Source of the DNA: Acutalibacter sp. 1XD8-36
GTDB taxonomy: Bacteria; Bacillota; Clostridia; Oscillospirales; Acutalibacteraceae
Assembly (NCBI RefSeq): GCF_009917525.1
Contig: NZ_QZDU01000008.1
Coordinates: forward strand, 85,848 to 149,847
Reading direction: 5' to 3'
DNA: 64,000 nt
Part shown: positions 39,762 to 50,500 of the stretch, in pieces
Layout of the letters: the number at the start of each line of letters is the position of its first letter
Numbering within the stretch: position 1 is the stretch's first letter
Notes under the pieces: model-generated
Seen by the model: only the letters and a program-made list of their open reading frames with translations
Told to the model about the DNA's origin: nothing
The model's database searches: none
Program-made: the position numbers and the translations under genes

Positions 39762-42700
39762 ATGATTACGAACACGAAGAAATTCATCAAGCGCACTGTG
39801 GCACTGCTCCTGTGCGCCATGCTCCTATTCGGCGCCGTGCCGCTGGAGATTATGCCCAGGGCCTCGGCCGCCTCCTGGGCCGACCCGTACATGGACCAGC
39901 TAAAGCAGTACGGCGTCATGGTCGGCGGCCGCCCCAACTCCGTTATAACCCGGGCCGAGATGGCGGCGGTGCTGAACCGTGCCTTCGGCTTCAGGCGCAC
40001 CGGCCCCATCCCCTTTACCGACGTAAATAAAAACGCCTGGTACTATAACGACATCGTGGTATCCTATAACGAGGGGATTCTGGCGGGCACCAGCAGGACT
40101 ACCGCCTCCCCTAACGCCCCGGTGACCCGTGAGCAGGCCCTGGCCCTTATAGGCAGGTGCCTGCGGTATGAGGAGAGCGCGGGCGAAGTTACCGACTTCT
40201 CCGACGGCAAGACCTTCAGCAACTGGAGCGGCAAGTACGTACGCTCCGCGCTGCTTGCAGGCGTGATAAGCGGCAATCCAAGCGGAACCTTCAAACCCAA
40301 GGCCTCCTCTACCCGCGGCGAAATAGCCAGAATGCTGTCCGTGGCAATGGGCACTCTGGTAAACAGCTCCGGCGTCACTGAACTTGGCGGCGTGTTCGGC
40401 AACGTCACCATAAACAGCCCAAACGTCACCCTGCGCAACACCACCATAGCCGGCGACCTTTACCTCACCGGCGGCGTGGGCCTTGGCAACGTGATACTTG
40501 ACAATGTGAAGGTCCTGGGCCGCATTATCATAGCCGGCGGCGGCGAGGGCGAGAGCGGCGAGGCCAGCGTGCTGCTCAATAACGTCACCGCCCGCAAAAT
40601 GCTGATAGACCCCGCAACTGGGCAGTATGTGTCCGTCAGGGCCCTTGGCAACACCAATATCCCCGAGACCATCGTAAAATCCAACGCCTACATACAGGAC
40701 GACGTGCGCAATAACAGCATGGGCCTCCAGAAGGTGATATTCGAGGGTCCCGAGGAGGGCAAGTTCACTATTGCCGGCAATATGAAGGACGTGACGCTGA
40801 AGTCCCCTGAGTCCACCCTGACTGTGGGCGACACCGGCACCGGCAGCGTCAGCAAGATAACCGTTGACGAGGAGGCTGTAAACTCCACCGTACATCTGGA
40901 GATAAACGCCTCAGTTGACGATATCAAGCAGGATACCGCCTCCACCATAACCGGCACCGGCGACATCGGCCATCTCGACGTGGGCTCCAACGGCTGCACC
41001 TCTGAGATACTGCCCGACTCCGTCACTGTGCGCCCGGGCGTTATCACCGAGATTGCCGGTATCCCCAACGTGGACTCCGAGGTGGCAAAGGAGCTCTCCC
41101 AGAAGCCCAGGCTTTTAGAGGGCTATCCCAAGGTCAAGAATATAGCCCCCACTACGGCGGACGCGTATTTCTCCACAAATAAGGCGGGCACCCTCTACTG
41201 GGCCCTGACCGACGCCGCCAAGGGCGCCCTCACCGATAAGGACGCCGATACCCTTATTGAGCAGCCTGCTTACGGCTCCGGCTTTAAAAGTATGGGCACC
41301 ATCGATATCGACGTGTCAAAGAAGGAGTTCCTGCAGCCCCTGACCGAGCTAACCCAGGGCGGCACCTACTATATCTCCGCTGTACTCGTGGACGCTCACG
41401 GACGCAAGAGCCCGGTGAAGTCCCAGAGGATAGTCACTCCCGACGGCACTGTGCCGGATATGGCCAATAAGGACTACCCCTCCATCACCGACGCCACCCC
41501 CACCCGCAACGACGAGAATGCCGACCTGGACTTCTCTGAGATAGCGAACATGCAGGCGACGGTCATGGCTAACAAGAGCTGCGACCTGTACTATGTAGTG
41601 CTGGCTGCCGGAAGCACCGCCCCCAGCACCAATGAGCTGCTCTCCGCGGCCTTCCCCAACCCCTACGGCTACGGGCGGCTCCATCTGATAAAGAACACCC
41701 TCGACTCCTTCAAGATTACAGAGATTGACCTTGACCTGGACGGCACCCCCGAGGGCCTGGGCGAGGTGAAGGAGAGCACCAGCTACGATATGTACTACTG
41801 GCTTACAGACGCCGACGGCGAGCAGAGCTCACAGGTGCAGAAGATAACTGTCACCACCAAGGACATCACCCCCCCTGAGTTCACCATGGGCGAAATGTTC
41901 CAGTCCGACACCAAGGCCACCTCTGTGACCCTTAGCAATACAGTCAATGAGGACGCCACCATCTACTGGGTCGCCGTCCCCAGCGGAGACCCCTATCCGA
42001 AGCACGACCCGGACCTGTTCCCCAACACCGACGATTGGCGGGAGTTCCTGAAGGACGAGGGTGCGAAGATACAGATAACCGCGGGAGTTGGGACCGCCAG
42101 CTCCAAGTCCGGCAAGCTCACCACCAAGGCCAACACCCAGTTCAACATCAGCATTACCGGCCTTGAGAAGGAGAGCGCCTACGACGTCTACTATGTGGCA
42201 CAGGACCAGGCCAACAACTTCTCCCGGGTCATAGGCATGTACACCGCCCATACCCTGGATGAGACCCCACCCACGCCCTCCCAGCGGTTTGAGAGCTGTC
42301 CCGAAGATAGCCCCAACACCCCCTACGCCTACTCCACTATCGACGTGATGTTCAGCGAGGCCATCCGCTACCGCCAGCCCAGCAGCTCCTCCGACCGCCT
42401 GGACGAGGTCCGGCTGATGGAGCTCTACAACAACTATGCGGCGGCTTCAGAGGGCTCTCCCGAGTACGAAAAGGCCCAGAAGGACTTTACCACGGCCCTG
42501 CGGGACATGATAATCCTCTGGGGCCCCAACGGCCAGCCTGTGGCAGAGCGCACCGCAAACACCCCCGAGGGCAGCACCGACTGGGTTGTGGACTACCGCA
42601 ACGTGCGCGTGTACCAGGAAGGCCCCAACATGGTCGTCAGCTTCGTGAACGACCCCGAGCACCCTGAGAAGTCTGCTTTGAACCTTGAGAGCGGCGCCCG

Positions 42701-45137
42701 GTACCAGTTCCACCTGCAGAATATCTCGGACGATTCCCAGGCGCGGAATCCTATGAATAATCAGGAGCTACCTCAGTTTACGACTGTGTCAGCAAGGGTG
42801 GTAATCACTAAGCTCGAGGACTTGGAGCTAAAGGCCTATATGATTGACGGAGATAGAATTGACACGAATAGTCCTATTTCCGTATACAATGACATCACTA
42901 CCAGAGATGAGAAAACACGTACTGATGTTATACCTATTGATATAGGCTTTACTGCCACTCCTCAGTCTACTGGCACCTCTGCTGACGGCGTGATGTGGGA
43001 TATGCTTTTCTGGTTTGACACTGATGTGGAATTTGATTTGTTCACCAGAGAGAGCGGCACTACCGATTGGGTGCCTGTAGGCTCCGTGGAAGTTGACAAA
43101 AACGGCGCCAACACTGTCTCTGACAGGATTTCCATTATAGTTCCATCCAATACAAAGAAATACACTGGAGCTAGTGTTATAAAAACCATGAGTGGCACTG
43201 TTCCGCAGTATCAGCCTATTAACTCCGAATATAAACTTGGTATGCTGGGCGGAGGCTTTAACGATGACGAGCCCAAGAGCTACGACTTTGCTCTGCACTT
43301 CACAAAGGTCGGCACTCGTACCGACCGCGCCAGCCTTAACCAGCGCATTGAAGGCCAGGTTACTTTCGTAACAGGCGGTGCAAGTTCTCTGAGCAGCATT
43401 ATCCCCAGCAATATAAACGCCTATGACAACGTGCTGGCTGGAGCCAACGGAGTCACAGATATCACCTGGCCCAATAAGGATAATGCTCTTAATGAGGAGC
43501 CCCGCCTGCTCTGGAAACAGTTTGAGGATGGCCGCGCACCTGTAATGCAGGATGGCTTCCCCGCCCTTACTCCCACCGCCAATGGCGTAAACGCTGTTTT
43601 CACCATGAGCTCTACAGGTACTGTATACTACGTAATGGCCCCTCTGGGTGATGGCGATAACGGCTATACATTGAATCCCCAGAAGAATGTGGGAAGCACT
43701 CTTCAGCGCGTGAGTATGGATGACATCAATAGGATGATTCCCTATTGCGGCCCTGCTGGCCCAATTGCGTTGAACGGACACAAATATACCATGGCTTCCA
43801 GCCTTGATGTGTTTGAGCGGATGTTCCCAGAGGAATACAAAAAAGGTATACCGGATGAATATAAGTTTGACTTTCCTATAAGCTCTAACATTACGAATCC
43901 TAGCAACAGCGATATATCCAGTAACAGGCTTATTACCGGCAGTGTTGAAGTAACCCGCGCCGATGAGAGCAATTTCCTCCCCAATCTGGAGCCTAACACT
44001 GAATACCTAATGTATCTGGTAACTACTACAGGTACGTCAGGCGTCTATTCACCGGTTACAGTATATAGGTTTAAGACCAAGGAAATAAGCAAACCTATTC
44101 TCTGGACGCAGGCCAGCAATACAATCGCAACCATTAACAGTAATATGGATGCTACCGTAGCCTATAAGCTGTTCCCGTACGACACTCAGAACCTACCTGC
44201 TGCACTCAGCCAACAGTTTGGGTCTTCCGGGAATGTCACAGACACATTTAATCAATACAAAGACCGCAGGTCTACATGGAAAACATCCAGCAATGGCGGA
44301 TTCATGCTATTTAGCGACAAAGACTTTACCGTATTGGATGCCATGATTGAAACCCTCAGAAGTGGCAACGAACGTCAAGGCTCATTGTTTGACTTATGCG
44401 CCACTGAAAGCTTAAAACAGTCCGTACAGGAAGCAATCGAGTCTGAAGGCGGCGGCGGCTCAGGTGCTATTGGCTCGGATATTAACCAATCCCTTCCTGC
44501 TTCCCGCCCACTTACAGTTGACTGTGAAAAGTGGAAAGAACTGGGAGATATCAATTATTGTTTGGCAGTGTGTGGATATAGCGGCACGTCTACAAACCCG
44601 TCAGGCTATGCGTTTACAGCGGCATATCCTATTATTAAGCAAAAGCAAAAGGTCAAGGTAACCGTTATTCCTGCTCTTGACTACTATCCATCCACTAGTG
44701 GCACTGGTGGCGGAACTATTGAAGGTACAATTACTCTTATGTTTACCGAGGCTTTATACGCCTACTCCTCTTCTTCCAGCGGTATGCCAAAGCGAACTCC
44801 ATTGGACGCTGCTGCTATTAATGCTTCCGACAGGGGAAGCTCATCGTATGCGAGTATAGGAAGCTACATAAATCTGCCTACTGGTGTTGAGATACTTTAT
44901 AACCAAAGTGTAGGAACACCGTTAAGAACAGTTACCATTAATTTCACTAATCTACAACTTAAGTCTCCTACTACACGAACCATTCTTAGCTTCTCGTCAC
45001 AATTCTCAGGAGCAAGCTCAGACCCACAAAACTCCCCACTTTCAATTACTGTTAAAGCTCTCGACCCTGCCAACTCGTCAGAGGTTGATGTAACAGTAAA
45101 CGACGCGGCCAACTGGCTGGCAGCACCAATCGCATAA
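39762..45137 (+). CDS. Large S-layer-homology surface protein
   Basis: This 1791-residue protein has a signal peptide (residues 1-36, TVALLLCAMLLFGAVP) and three SLH domains at about 36-205. Motifs include ITRAEMAAVLNRAFGF, FTDVNKNAWYYNDIV and VTREQALALIGR. A beta-solenoid-like region rich in N-V-T-x-L repeats follows (205-340). Several Ig/Fn3-like modules come next, sharing a GTLYW/ATIYW/GTVYYV strand. SLH domains hold the protein to cell-wall polymers, so it is exposed. ATG 39762 follows AAGGG. GC falls sharply from about 42750 to the end. No LPXTG or other anchor is seen. Function unknown: adhesin, surface layer or enzyme scaffold. Confidence 0.88.
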   Translation: MITNTKKFIKRTVALLLCAMLLFGAVPLEIMPRASAASWADPYMDQLKQYGVMVGGRPNSVITRAEMAAVLNRAFGFRRTGPIPFTDVNKNAWYYNDIVVSYNEGILAGTSRTTASPNAPVTREQALALIGRCLRYEESAGEVTDFSDGKTFSNWSGKYVRSALLAGVISGNPSGTFKPKASSTRGEIARMLSVAMGTLVNSSGVTELGGVFGNVTINSPNVTLRNTTIAGDLYLTGGVGLGNVILDNVKVLGRIIIAGGGEGESGEASVLLNNVTARKMLIDPATGQYVSVRALGNTNIPETIVKSNAYIQDDVRNNSMGLQKVIFEGPEEGKFTIAGNMKDVTLKSPESTLTVGDTGTGSVSKITVDEEAVNSTVHLEINASVDDIKQDTASTITGTGDIGHLDVGSNGCTSEILPDSVTVRPGVITEIAGIPNVDSEVAKELSQKPRLLEGYPKVKNIAPTTADAYFSTNKAGTLYWALTDAAKGALTDKDADTLIEQPAYGSGFKSMGTIDIDVSKKEFLQPLTELTQGGTYYISAVLVDAHGRKSPVKSQRIVTPDGTVPDMANKDYPSITDATPTRNDENADLDFSEIANMQATVMANKSCDLYYVVLAAGSTAPSTNELLSAAFPNPYGYGRLHLIKNTLDSFKITEIDLDLDGTPEGLGEVKESTSYDMYYWLTDADGEQSSQVQKITVTTKDITPPEFTMGEMFQSDTKATSVTLSNTVNEDATIYWVAVPSGDPYPKHDPDLFPNTDDWREFLKDEGAKIQITAGVGTASSKSGKLTTKANTQFNISITGLEKESAYDVYYVAQDQANNFSRVIGMYTAHTLDETPPTPSQRFESCPEDSPNTPYAYSTIDVMFSEAIRYRQPSSSSDRLDEVRLMELYNNYAAASEGSPEYEKAQKDFTTALRDMIILWGPNGQPVAERTANTPEGSTDWVVDYRNVRVYQEGPNMVVSFVNDPEHPEKSALNLESGARYQFHLQNISDDSQARNPMNNQELPQFTTVSARVVITKLEDLELKAYMIDGDRIDTNSPISVYNDITTRDEKTRTDVIPIDIGFTATPQSTGTSADGVMWDMLFWFDTDVEFDLFTRESGTTDWVPVGSVEVDKNGANTVSDRISIIVPSNTKKYTGASVIKTMSGTVPQYQPINSEYKLGMLGGGFNDDEPKSYDFALHFTKVGTRTDRASLNQRIEGQVTFVTGGASSLSSIIPSNINAYDNVLAGANGVTDITWPNKDNALNEEPRLLWKQFEDGRAPVMQDGFPALTPTANGVNAVFTMSSTGTVYYVMAPLGDGDNGYTLNPQKNVGSTLQRVSMDDINRMIPYCGPAGPIALNGHKYTMASSLDVFERMFPEEYKKGIPDEYKFDFPISSNITNPSNSDISSNRLITGSVEVTRADESNFLPNLEPNTEYLMYLVTTTGTSGVYSPVTVYRFKTKEISKPILWTQASNTIATINSNMDATVAYKLFPYDTQNLPAALSQQFGSSGNVTDTFNQYKDRRSTWKTSSNGGFMLFSDKDFTVLDAMIETLRSGNERQGSLFDLCATESLKQSVQEAIESEGGGGSGAIGSDINQSLPASRPLTVDCEKWKELGDINYCLAVCGYSGTSTNPSGYAFTAAYPIIKQKQKVKVTVIPALDYYPSTSGTGGGTIEGTITLMFTEALYAYSSSSSGMPKRTPLDAAAINASDRGSSSYASIGSYINLPTGVEILYNQSVGTPLRTVTINFTNLQLKSPTTRTILSFSSQFSGASSDPQNSPLSITVKALDPANSSEVDVTVNDAANWLAAPIA

Positions 45138-45153
45138 CTAAAGTCTAAACCAC

Positions 45154-45188
45154 ACAAAAACCCCCCGGATAAATCCGGGGGGTTTTCC
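45154..45188. terminator. Bidirectional terminator between the SLH gene and the EF-G-like gene
   Basis: CCCCCCGGAT-aa-ATCCGGGGGG (45161-45182) is flanked by AAAAA on the left and TTTT on the right, so it works for both converging genes. Confidence 0.9.
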
Positions 45189-45219
45189 TACTCACTAAAA
45201 ATCCATCAAACTACCGCGC

Positions 45220-47292
45220 TCAGTCCTCGCCGCCCGCAGCCTTAGCCTGCTCAATAACCTTCTGAGCCACCATCGCCGGGGCCTCCTCATACCTCTCAAA
45301 CTCAAAGGTAAAGCTCCCGCGGCCCTGGGTGCTCTGGCGCACGAAGGTGGAGAAGTCGTGCATCTCAGCCATGGGCACTTCTGCGTCCACGGTCTGGCGG
45401 CCTGCGCCTGCGGGCTCCATGCCCAGCACGCGGCCCCTGCGCTTGTTTACCTCGCCCATCACGTCGCCCATGTTGCCGTCAGGCACAGTGGCCTTCAGGT
45501 GGCCTATGGGCTCAAGGAGCACTGGGCCGGCCTTGGGCAGTCCGTCCCTATAGGCTATGGAGGCGGCGGTCTTAAAGGCCATTTCGCTGGAGTCTACAGG
45601 GTGATACGAGCCGTCGTACAGCACCGCGGACAGCCCTACCACCGGGTAGCCGGCCAGCGGGCCCTTTACAATGCACTCCCTCAGGCCCTTCTCAACCGCC
45701 GGGAAGAAGCCCTTGGGCACCGAGCCGCCCACAACGCGCTCACTGAACTCCAGGCCGTCGCTGTCGCAGGGGGAGAACTCAATCCAGACGTCGCCGAACT
45801 GTCCGTGGCCTCCGGTCTGCTTCTTATGCCGCCCCTGTATCTGTACGGTCTTCCTTATGGTCTCGCGGTATGGCACCTTCGGGTCCTTCAGGGTGACCTC
45901 CACGCCGAACTTGGTCTTCAGCTTGGTGACAGCCACGTCCAGGTGCTGCTCGCCCAGGCCGCTGACTATCAGCTCATGGGTCTCGTTATTAGTGGAGAAG
46001 TGGAGGGTGGGGTCCTCCTCAGCGAGCCTGAGCATACCCTGGGCCACCTTGTCCTCCTCGCCCTTCTTCTTGGGCACTATTGCCATAGAGAGGGCCGCTC
46101 CGGGATAGTCCACGCCGTCAAGAGTAACCTTGCGGGCAGGGGCGCAGAGCGTGTCGCCTGTGTTGGTAGTGGTCAGCTTTGGGATAGCGCCGATGTCCCC
46201 AGCGCCGATATACTTCACGTCCTCCTGCTTCTTGCCGGTGAGCATGACGGTCTTGCCCACGCGCTCGGTAGCGCCTGTGCGCATATTCATAAGCTGGGTC
46301 TCAGTTGAAATTTTTCCGGAGATGACCTTGACATAGGACAGCTTGCCGATAAATGGGTCAGCCACAGTCTTGAAGACGATAGCCGCCGCGGCGCCGTCAC
46401 TGCTGACACTGAGCTCTACCGGGTTCCCGTCCGGGTCCACGCCTATCTCTCCGGCGTGGTCGGCGGCGGATGGGGCCAGCCAGGTGAGGCCGTCCATAAA
46501 CTGCTCCATGCCCCTCATGAGCATGGCGTCGCCGCAGAACACAGGTGTGATAGTCCCGGACTTTACGCCCTTGCTCACGCCCACAATAACCTCCTCAGGG
46601 GTGAACTCCTCACCCGCGAAGTATTTCTCAAACAGCGCGTCGTCGGTTTCCGCCACGGCCTCATAAATAGCCGTGCGCAGGCCCTCAAGCCTGTCGCCCA
46701 TATCGGGTATGGAGACCTGCACAGGCTTGCCGTCGGAGTAGTCATATGCCCGGTACTCCAGAAGGTTTACGTATATATTCGCCTGGCCGTCCTCAATAAA
46801 GGGCACCACCACCGGGCAGACCGAGGGGCCGAACTGGGCCTTCAAATCCTCAAATACCCTATAAAACCTGGCGCTCTCGTCACACAGGCCGTTGACAAAG
46901 AAAATCTTGCTGAGCCCGCGGCTCTCCGCTGCAGCCACGGCCTTTTCCGTGCCGACAGAGGGGCCGTCCTTGCCGGAGACAACTATCAGCGCCGTATCCG
47001 CCGCGCGCATGGCCTCCCGCATACCGCCCTCAAAGTCAAAGAAGCCGGGGGCGTCCAGAAGGTTTATCTTCTTGCCCTTCCACTCCAGGGGGGCCACCGC
47101 GGCGGCTATTGAGGCCTTGCGGCGTATCTCCTCAGGGTCGTAGTCGCAAACGGTGTTTCCGTCGCCCACCTTGCCACGGCGGTCGGACGCGCCCGCCAGG
47201 TACAGAATGGCCTCGCTGAGGGTGGTCTTGCCGGCGCCGCCGTGGCCTGCGACAGCCAGGTTTATTATGTTCTTTTCAGGATATTGGGTCAT
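45220..47292 (-). CDS. EF-G-like GTPase paralogue (EF-G2 type)
   Basis: The 690-residue protein spans all EF-G domains: GTPase, domain II (GKLSYVKVISGKI), and III-V (GLGEQHLDV, RHKKQTGGHGQFGDVWIE). P-loop is AGHGGAGKTT at 15-24. It is not canonical fusA. The DTPGH motif is DAPGFFDF (80-87), losing the catalytic His, and NKxD is replaced by NGLCD (134-138). EF-G2-type paralogues often deviate at the DTPGH position; loss of NKxD is more extreme. The gene stands alone, not with rpsL/rpsG/tuf. ATG 47292 has AAGGAG eight bases upstream. A ribosome-binding role with weak or altered GTPase is inference. Confidence 0.85.
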   Translation of the reverse strand: MTQYPEKNIINLAVAGHGGAGKTTLSEAILYLAGASDRRGKVGDGNTVCDYDPEEIRRKASIAAAVAPLEWKGKKINLLDAPGFFDFEGGMREAMRAADTALIVVSGKDGPSVGTEKAVAAAESRGLSKIFFVNGLCDESARFYRVFEDLKAQFGPSVCPVVVPFIEDGQANIYVNLLEYRAYDYSDGKPVQVSIPDMGDRLEGLRTAIYEAVAETDDALFEKYFAGEEFTPEEVIVGVSKGVKSGTITPVFCGDAMLMRGMEQFMDGLTWLAPSAADHAGEIGVDPDGNPVELSVSSDGAAAAIVFKTVADPFIGKLSYVKVISGKISTETQLMNMRTGATERVGKTVMLTGKKQEDVKYIGAGDIGAIPKLTTTNTGDTLCAPARKVTLDGVDYPGAALSMAIVPKKKGEEDKVAQGMLRLAEEDPTLHFSTNNETHELIVSGLGEQHLDVAVTKLKTKFGVEVTLKDPKVPYRETIRKTVQIQGRHKKQTGGHGQFGDVWIEFSPCDSDGLEFSERVVGGSVPKGFFPAVEKGLRECIVKGPLAGYPVVGLSAVLYDGSYHPVDSSEMAFKTAASIAYRDGLPKAGPVLLEPIGHLKATVPDGNMGDVMGEVNKRRGRVLGMEPAGAGRQTVDAEVPMAEMHDFSTFVRQSTQGRGSFTFEFERYEEAPAMVAQKVIEQAKAAGGED

Positions 47293-47389
47293 GGGTATGG
47301 CTCCTTTCACGGCCCCTTTGGCGAAACTGACAAGACGCGGGGGCGTGTATTATTAAATTTGCACAAGTTTTGTCACAAGGCATACCCTA

Positions 47390-47418
47390 ATTATAATCTA
47401 TTTCTCTGTAGATTTCAA
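47390..47418 (-). promoter_or_regulatory. Sigma-A promoter of the EF-G-like gene
   Basis: TTGAAA (47413-47418) and TATAAT (47390-47395), 17 bases apart on the minus strand; leader of about 90 bases. Confidence 0.75.
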
Positions 47419-47469
47419 TAAGTTTTTTTCGATTTGAGATTTTTATTTTTGGGCCTCACAAGTATACAC

Positions 47470-47500
47470 AAAAAAGCGCCTGGTTTCAGGCGCTTTTCTT
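47470..47500. terminator. Terminator after the pseudo-P-type ATPase gene
   Basis: AAAAGCGCCTG-gttt-CAGGCGCTTTT (47472-47497 region) with A- and T-runs on both sides; ends the rlmB operon on the minus strand. Confidence 0.88.
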
Positions 47501-47518
47501 TCAACAATATTCACTCAA

Positions 47519-50500
47519 CTATCCGCGGAACTTCGGCAGCACCAGCAGCACCCCTGTCCAGAACAGCTGGAACAGGAACAGCAGCAGTGCCGACACCCGG
47601 CGTATCTCGCCAAAGCAGGCCATAAACGCCACCAGCACAAACCCAAGTATCACCGCCGCCGACTGTATCGCCACCAGCATGCCGGTAGTCCGTTTCTGCT
47701 CCACGCACGCCGCCACTATGCTCATCATAGACTCCATGCGCCCCTTGGTCGCCGCCACAGCGTCCGCCCGGGGAGGCTCAGCCGTTAATAGCTGCCGCGC
47801 CGTGTCCCCCAGCTGCCCGTCCAGTATGCCCACGCTTGCCGGGTCCACCCCAAAGAGCTTGGACACCATTGTCACGGTCACATTGGGGTCTGTAGTGCGT
47901 ACAAGGACGCTTATCCCGCTGTCCTCCATGCGCTGGAGCTCGTTCTTCTTCCTCCTGTCCGCCGAGTAGGACAGCACCAGCATGGCTACGACTTCAGCGT
48001 CCAGGGCAAGGTACAGTATATCCTTACCGCCAGAGATATGCTGCACCTCCAGCTCCCTTGCCGGGGTCTCCAGCCTATGGGTCATCAGAAGGTTCCTATT
48101 GCCGATATAGATGGTCCGTCCGTCCACCCGGCCGACTAAGCCGAGCCCGGACTCGTAGCTGTACCGCTCCACCTCAGGCAGCGCGTCCTCAACATCGTTC
48201 ATCACCTGCTCGAACACACCCAGGAGCGGCCCTCCGGCCTCACGCACCAGGGCCGTGGCGCATATAATTGCGTCCTCAGCCATCACCGGGTTGCCCAACT
48301 GCTTTATGCCGGATATCACCACCGTGCCTGTGGGGAACAGCTCCCCTGCGTCGGCTATCACCGCATTCACATCCCCGAAGGTCTCAACGGCCTTATGGCC
48401 CACAAGCATGCCTCCGGCCCGCCGGGCGGTCTTGCACAGGTTGCTCACCGGCAGGTTTACCGTCAGCATATTCCCCGCCGCAACACATGCGCAGCAGGCC
48501 GCAGCCAGGGCGCTTATGGACATTGGCACGTCCTTGGTTATCAGCAGGCAGGCGATGCAAAGCACCAGCGAGGATACGAGCCCCAGAGGGGCCAGCAGCT
48601 GTGACGAGGTCTCAGATGGGTCCGGAGCATAAGACAGGTCCAAAAACCGCTTCAAAAAGCCCGCCTTGCACTGGTAGGCCACCAGCGGCTTCTCAGCTAC
48701 GCAGTCCTTTGTCATTTTAAGGGAGGTATTATAGTCGTCGAAGGTCATCACGGCGTACTTCTGCTCCCTGGAGGTCACAAAGCGGAAGTTGCTGTGTATG
48801 CGCCGAAGCATGGTGAGGTTGCCCGCCGCATTCATCAGAAGCAGTGCCGACACCACCGGAGCATATAAATACATCCCGCCCTCCGCAATCTTGGAGCGGA
48901 AGAACACAGCAGCCACCGTCTGTACCAGCGCCGCCACCGCCGCCACCGCCACGCCGCTGTCAGCGTTGGCCTTTGCGGCAAACAGGCCCTTAAGCCCCCT
49001 GCCGATGGTCTTATAGGAAATACCCACAGACACCACCAGAAGCACCAGGGACAGTATCACATAGGCCAGGGGCCAGGTCGTCCCCTTCGGGGTGAACTGG
49101 CTGCGGCAGACCACGCTCACTATAGCCAGAATCACCGTGCACACGGCTGTTATCATCAGGGTCAGGGAGGACTTGCCCATCAGTCCCTTGAGCTCGTTGG
49201 AGATGGACCTTGCGTCCTCCGGCCCTGTATAGTCCTCAATGGACTCGTTCAGCTTCTCAGGCGGCAGCTCCGGCTCGGGGGGGAACTCCTCCACTACCTT
49301 CCGGGGCTTTATCCTTCTCTTTGGCGCGCCGGACGCTGCGTCCTTGGCCCTTTGCAGGCTCTCCTCCTCAGAGAGCAGGGCGCTCTGAAGCAGGTCGGCG
49401 TTTATAATATGGGTTGCAATGCTCCTTGAGCGGTACTGGTATATAGTATCCACATAGGGCACCTGCTGTATAGGCCTCGGAGGCGGCTCTGGAGCCGGTT
49501 CCGGCTCAGGCTCAGGCTTCGGGGCCGCGGGCTGTACCGGTATCTCGATAGTCTTCATCTCCTCCGGCGCCGGCGCCGCGGGTACGGGCTGAGGCTGCGG
49601 CTCAGGTTGTACATACTCAGCCACCGGCTCGGGCTTCTGCTCATATACCGGCTGCACATACTCGGACACAAACTGAGGCTCTGGCTCATATTCCCGCTCC
49701 ACGTACTCTATCTCCGGCTCCGGCTCAGCCTCGGGCTCCTGCTCCAGGTACTCCTGGGGCAGGTAGTTCTGCTCCGTATATTCAGCCTCAGGCTCCTGCT
49801 GGGGCTCGGGCTCGTACTCCGGCTCCACATACTCTATTTCAGGCTCCTGCTCATACTCAGCCACCGGCTCCTGCTCTGCGTACTCCTCAGGCGGCTCCGG
49901 GGCCTCCCTCAGAATGCGCTCTACGGTCTCCTCGCTCACCGGCTGTCCGTCCTGGATCTTCTGTATCTCGATGGTGCTGTTGAGGACGTTAAGCTTTATC
50001 TCCATGGTCTGGTCCGTCTGGAGCATGGCCTTCTGCAGGTCCGAGAGCTCCCCGCCCTCGGCGCCAAGCCCGTGCTGGCGGGCATAGGGGTCGGCGGCAT
50101 ATGAGGTCAGGGGCACAGGGGCCACCACGCCGAACTCCTCCTCCACCTGCTGCTCGTCCATACCGGCGCTCTGCACCGCCTTGGCAACCCTCCGGCGGCG
50201 CTCCTTCTGCAGGCGCTGGAAGTTCTCCTCAACCTCGTCGTCAATGGCCTTGGAGTCGTCGAACAGGACCTTATAGCCCTCCTCCCCCAGAGGCGGGCCG
50301 TCGCTGTCCATGCGGTACTCGTCAATGGGCTTTAGCTGTATGCCGTAATAAATATCTTCCTCATTCTCGTCAAAGTCCGGCACCTTTTTCCGGCCGAAGA
50401 ACCCCCAGCGCTTCTTCTTTTTCTTCTTACCCTTCTGAGGCTCAGGCTCCTCCTCGAGCACGTACTCCGGGCCCGGGTCCTCAGGGGCGCTGTACTCTCG

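Noticed and set aside
39900..40895. 331-codon minus-strand frame opposite the SLH protein
   Set aside because: Antisense of the SLH region; Gly/His/Val/Tyr-rich; no SD.
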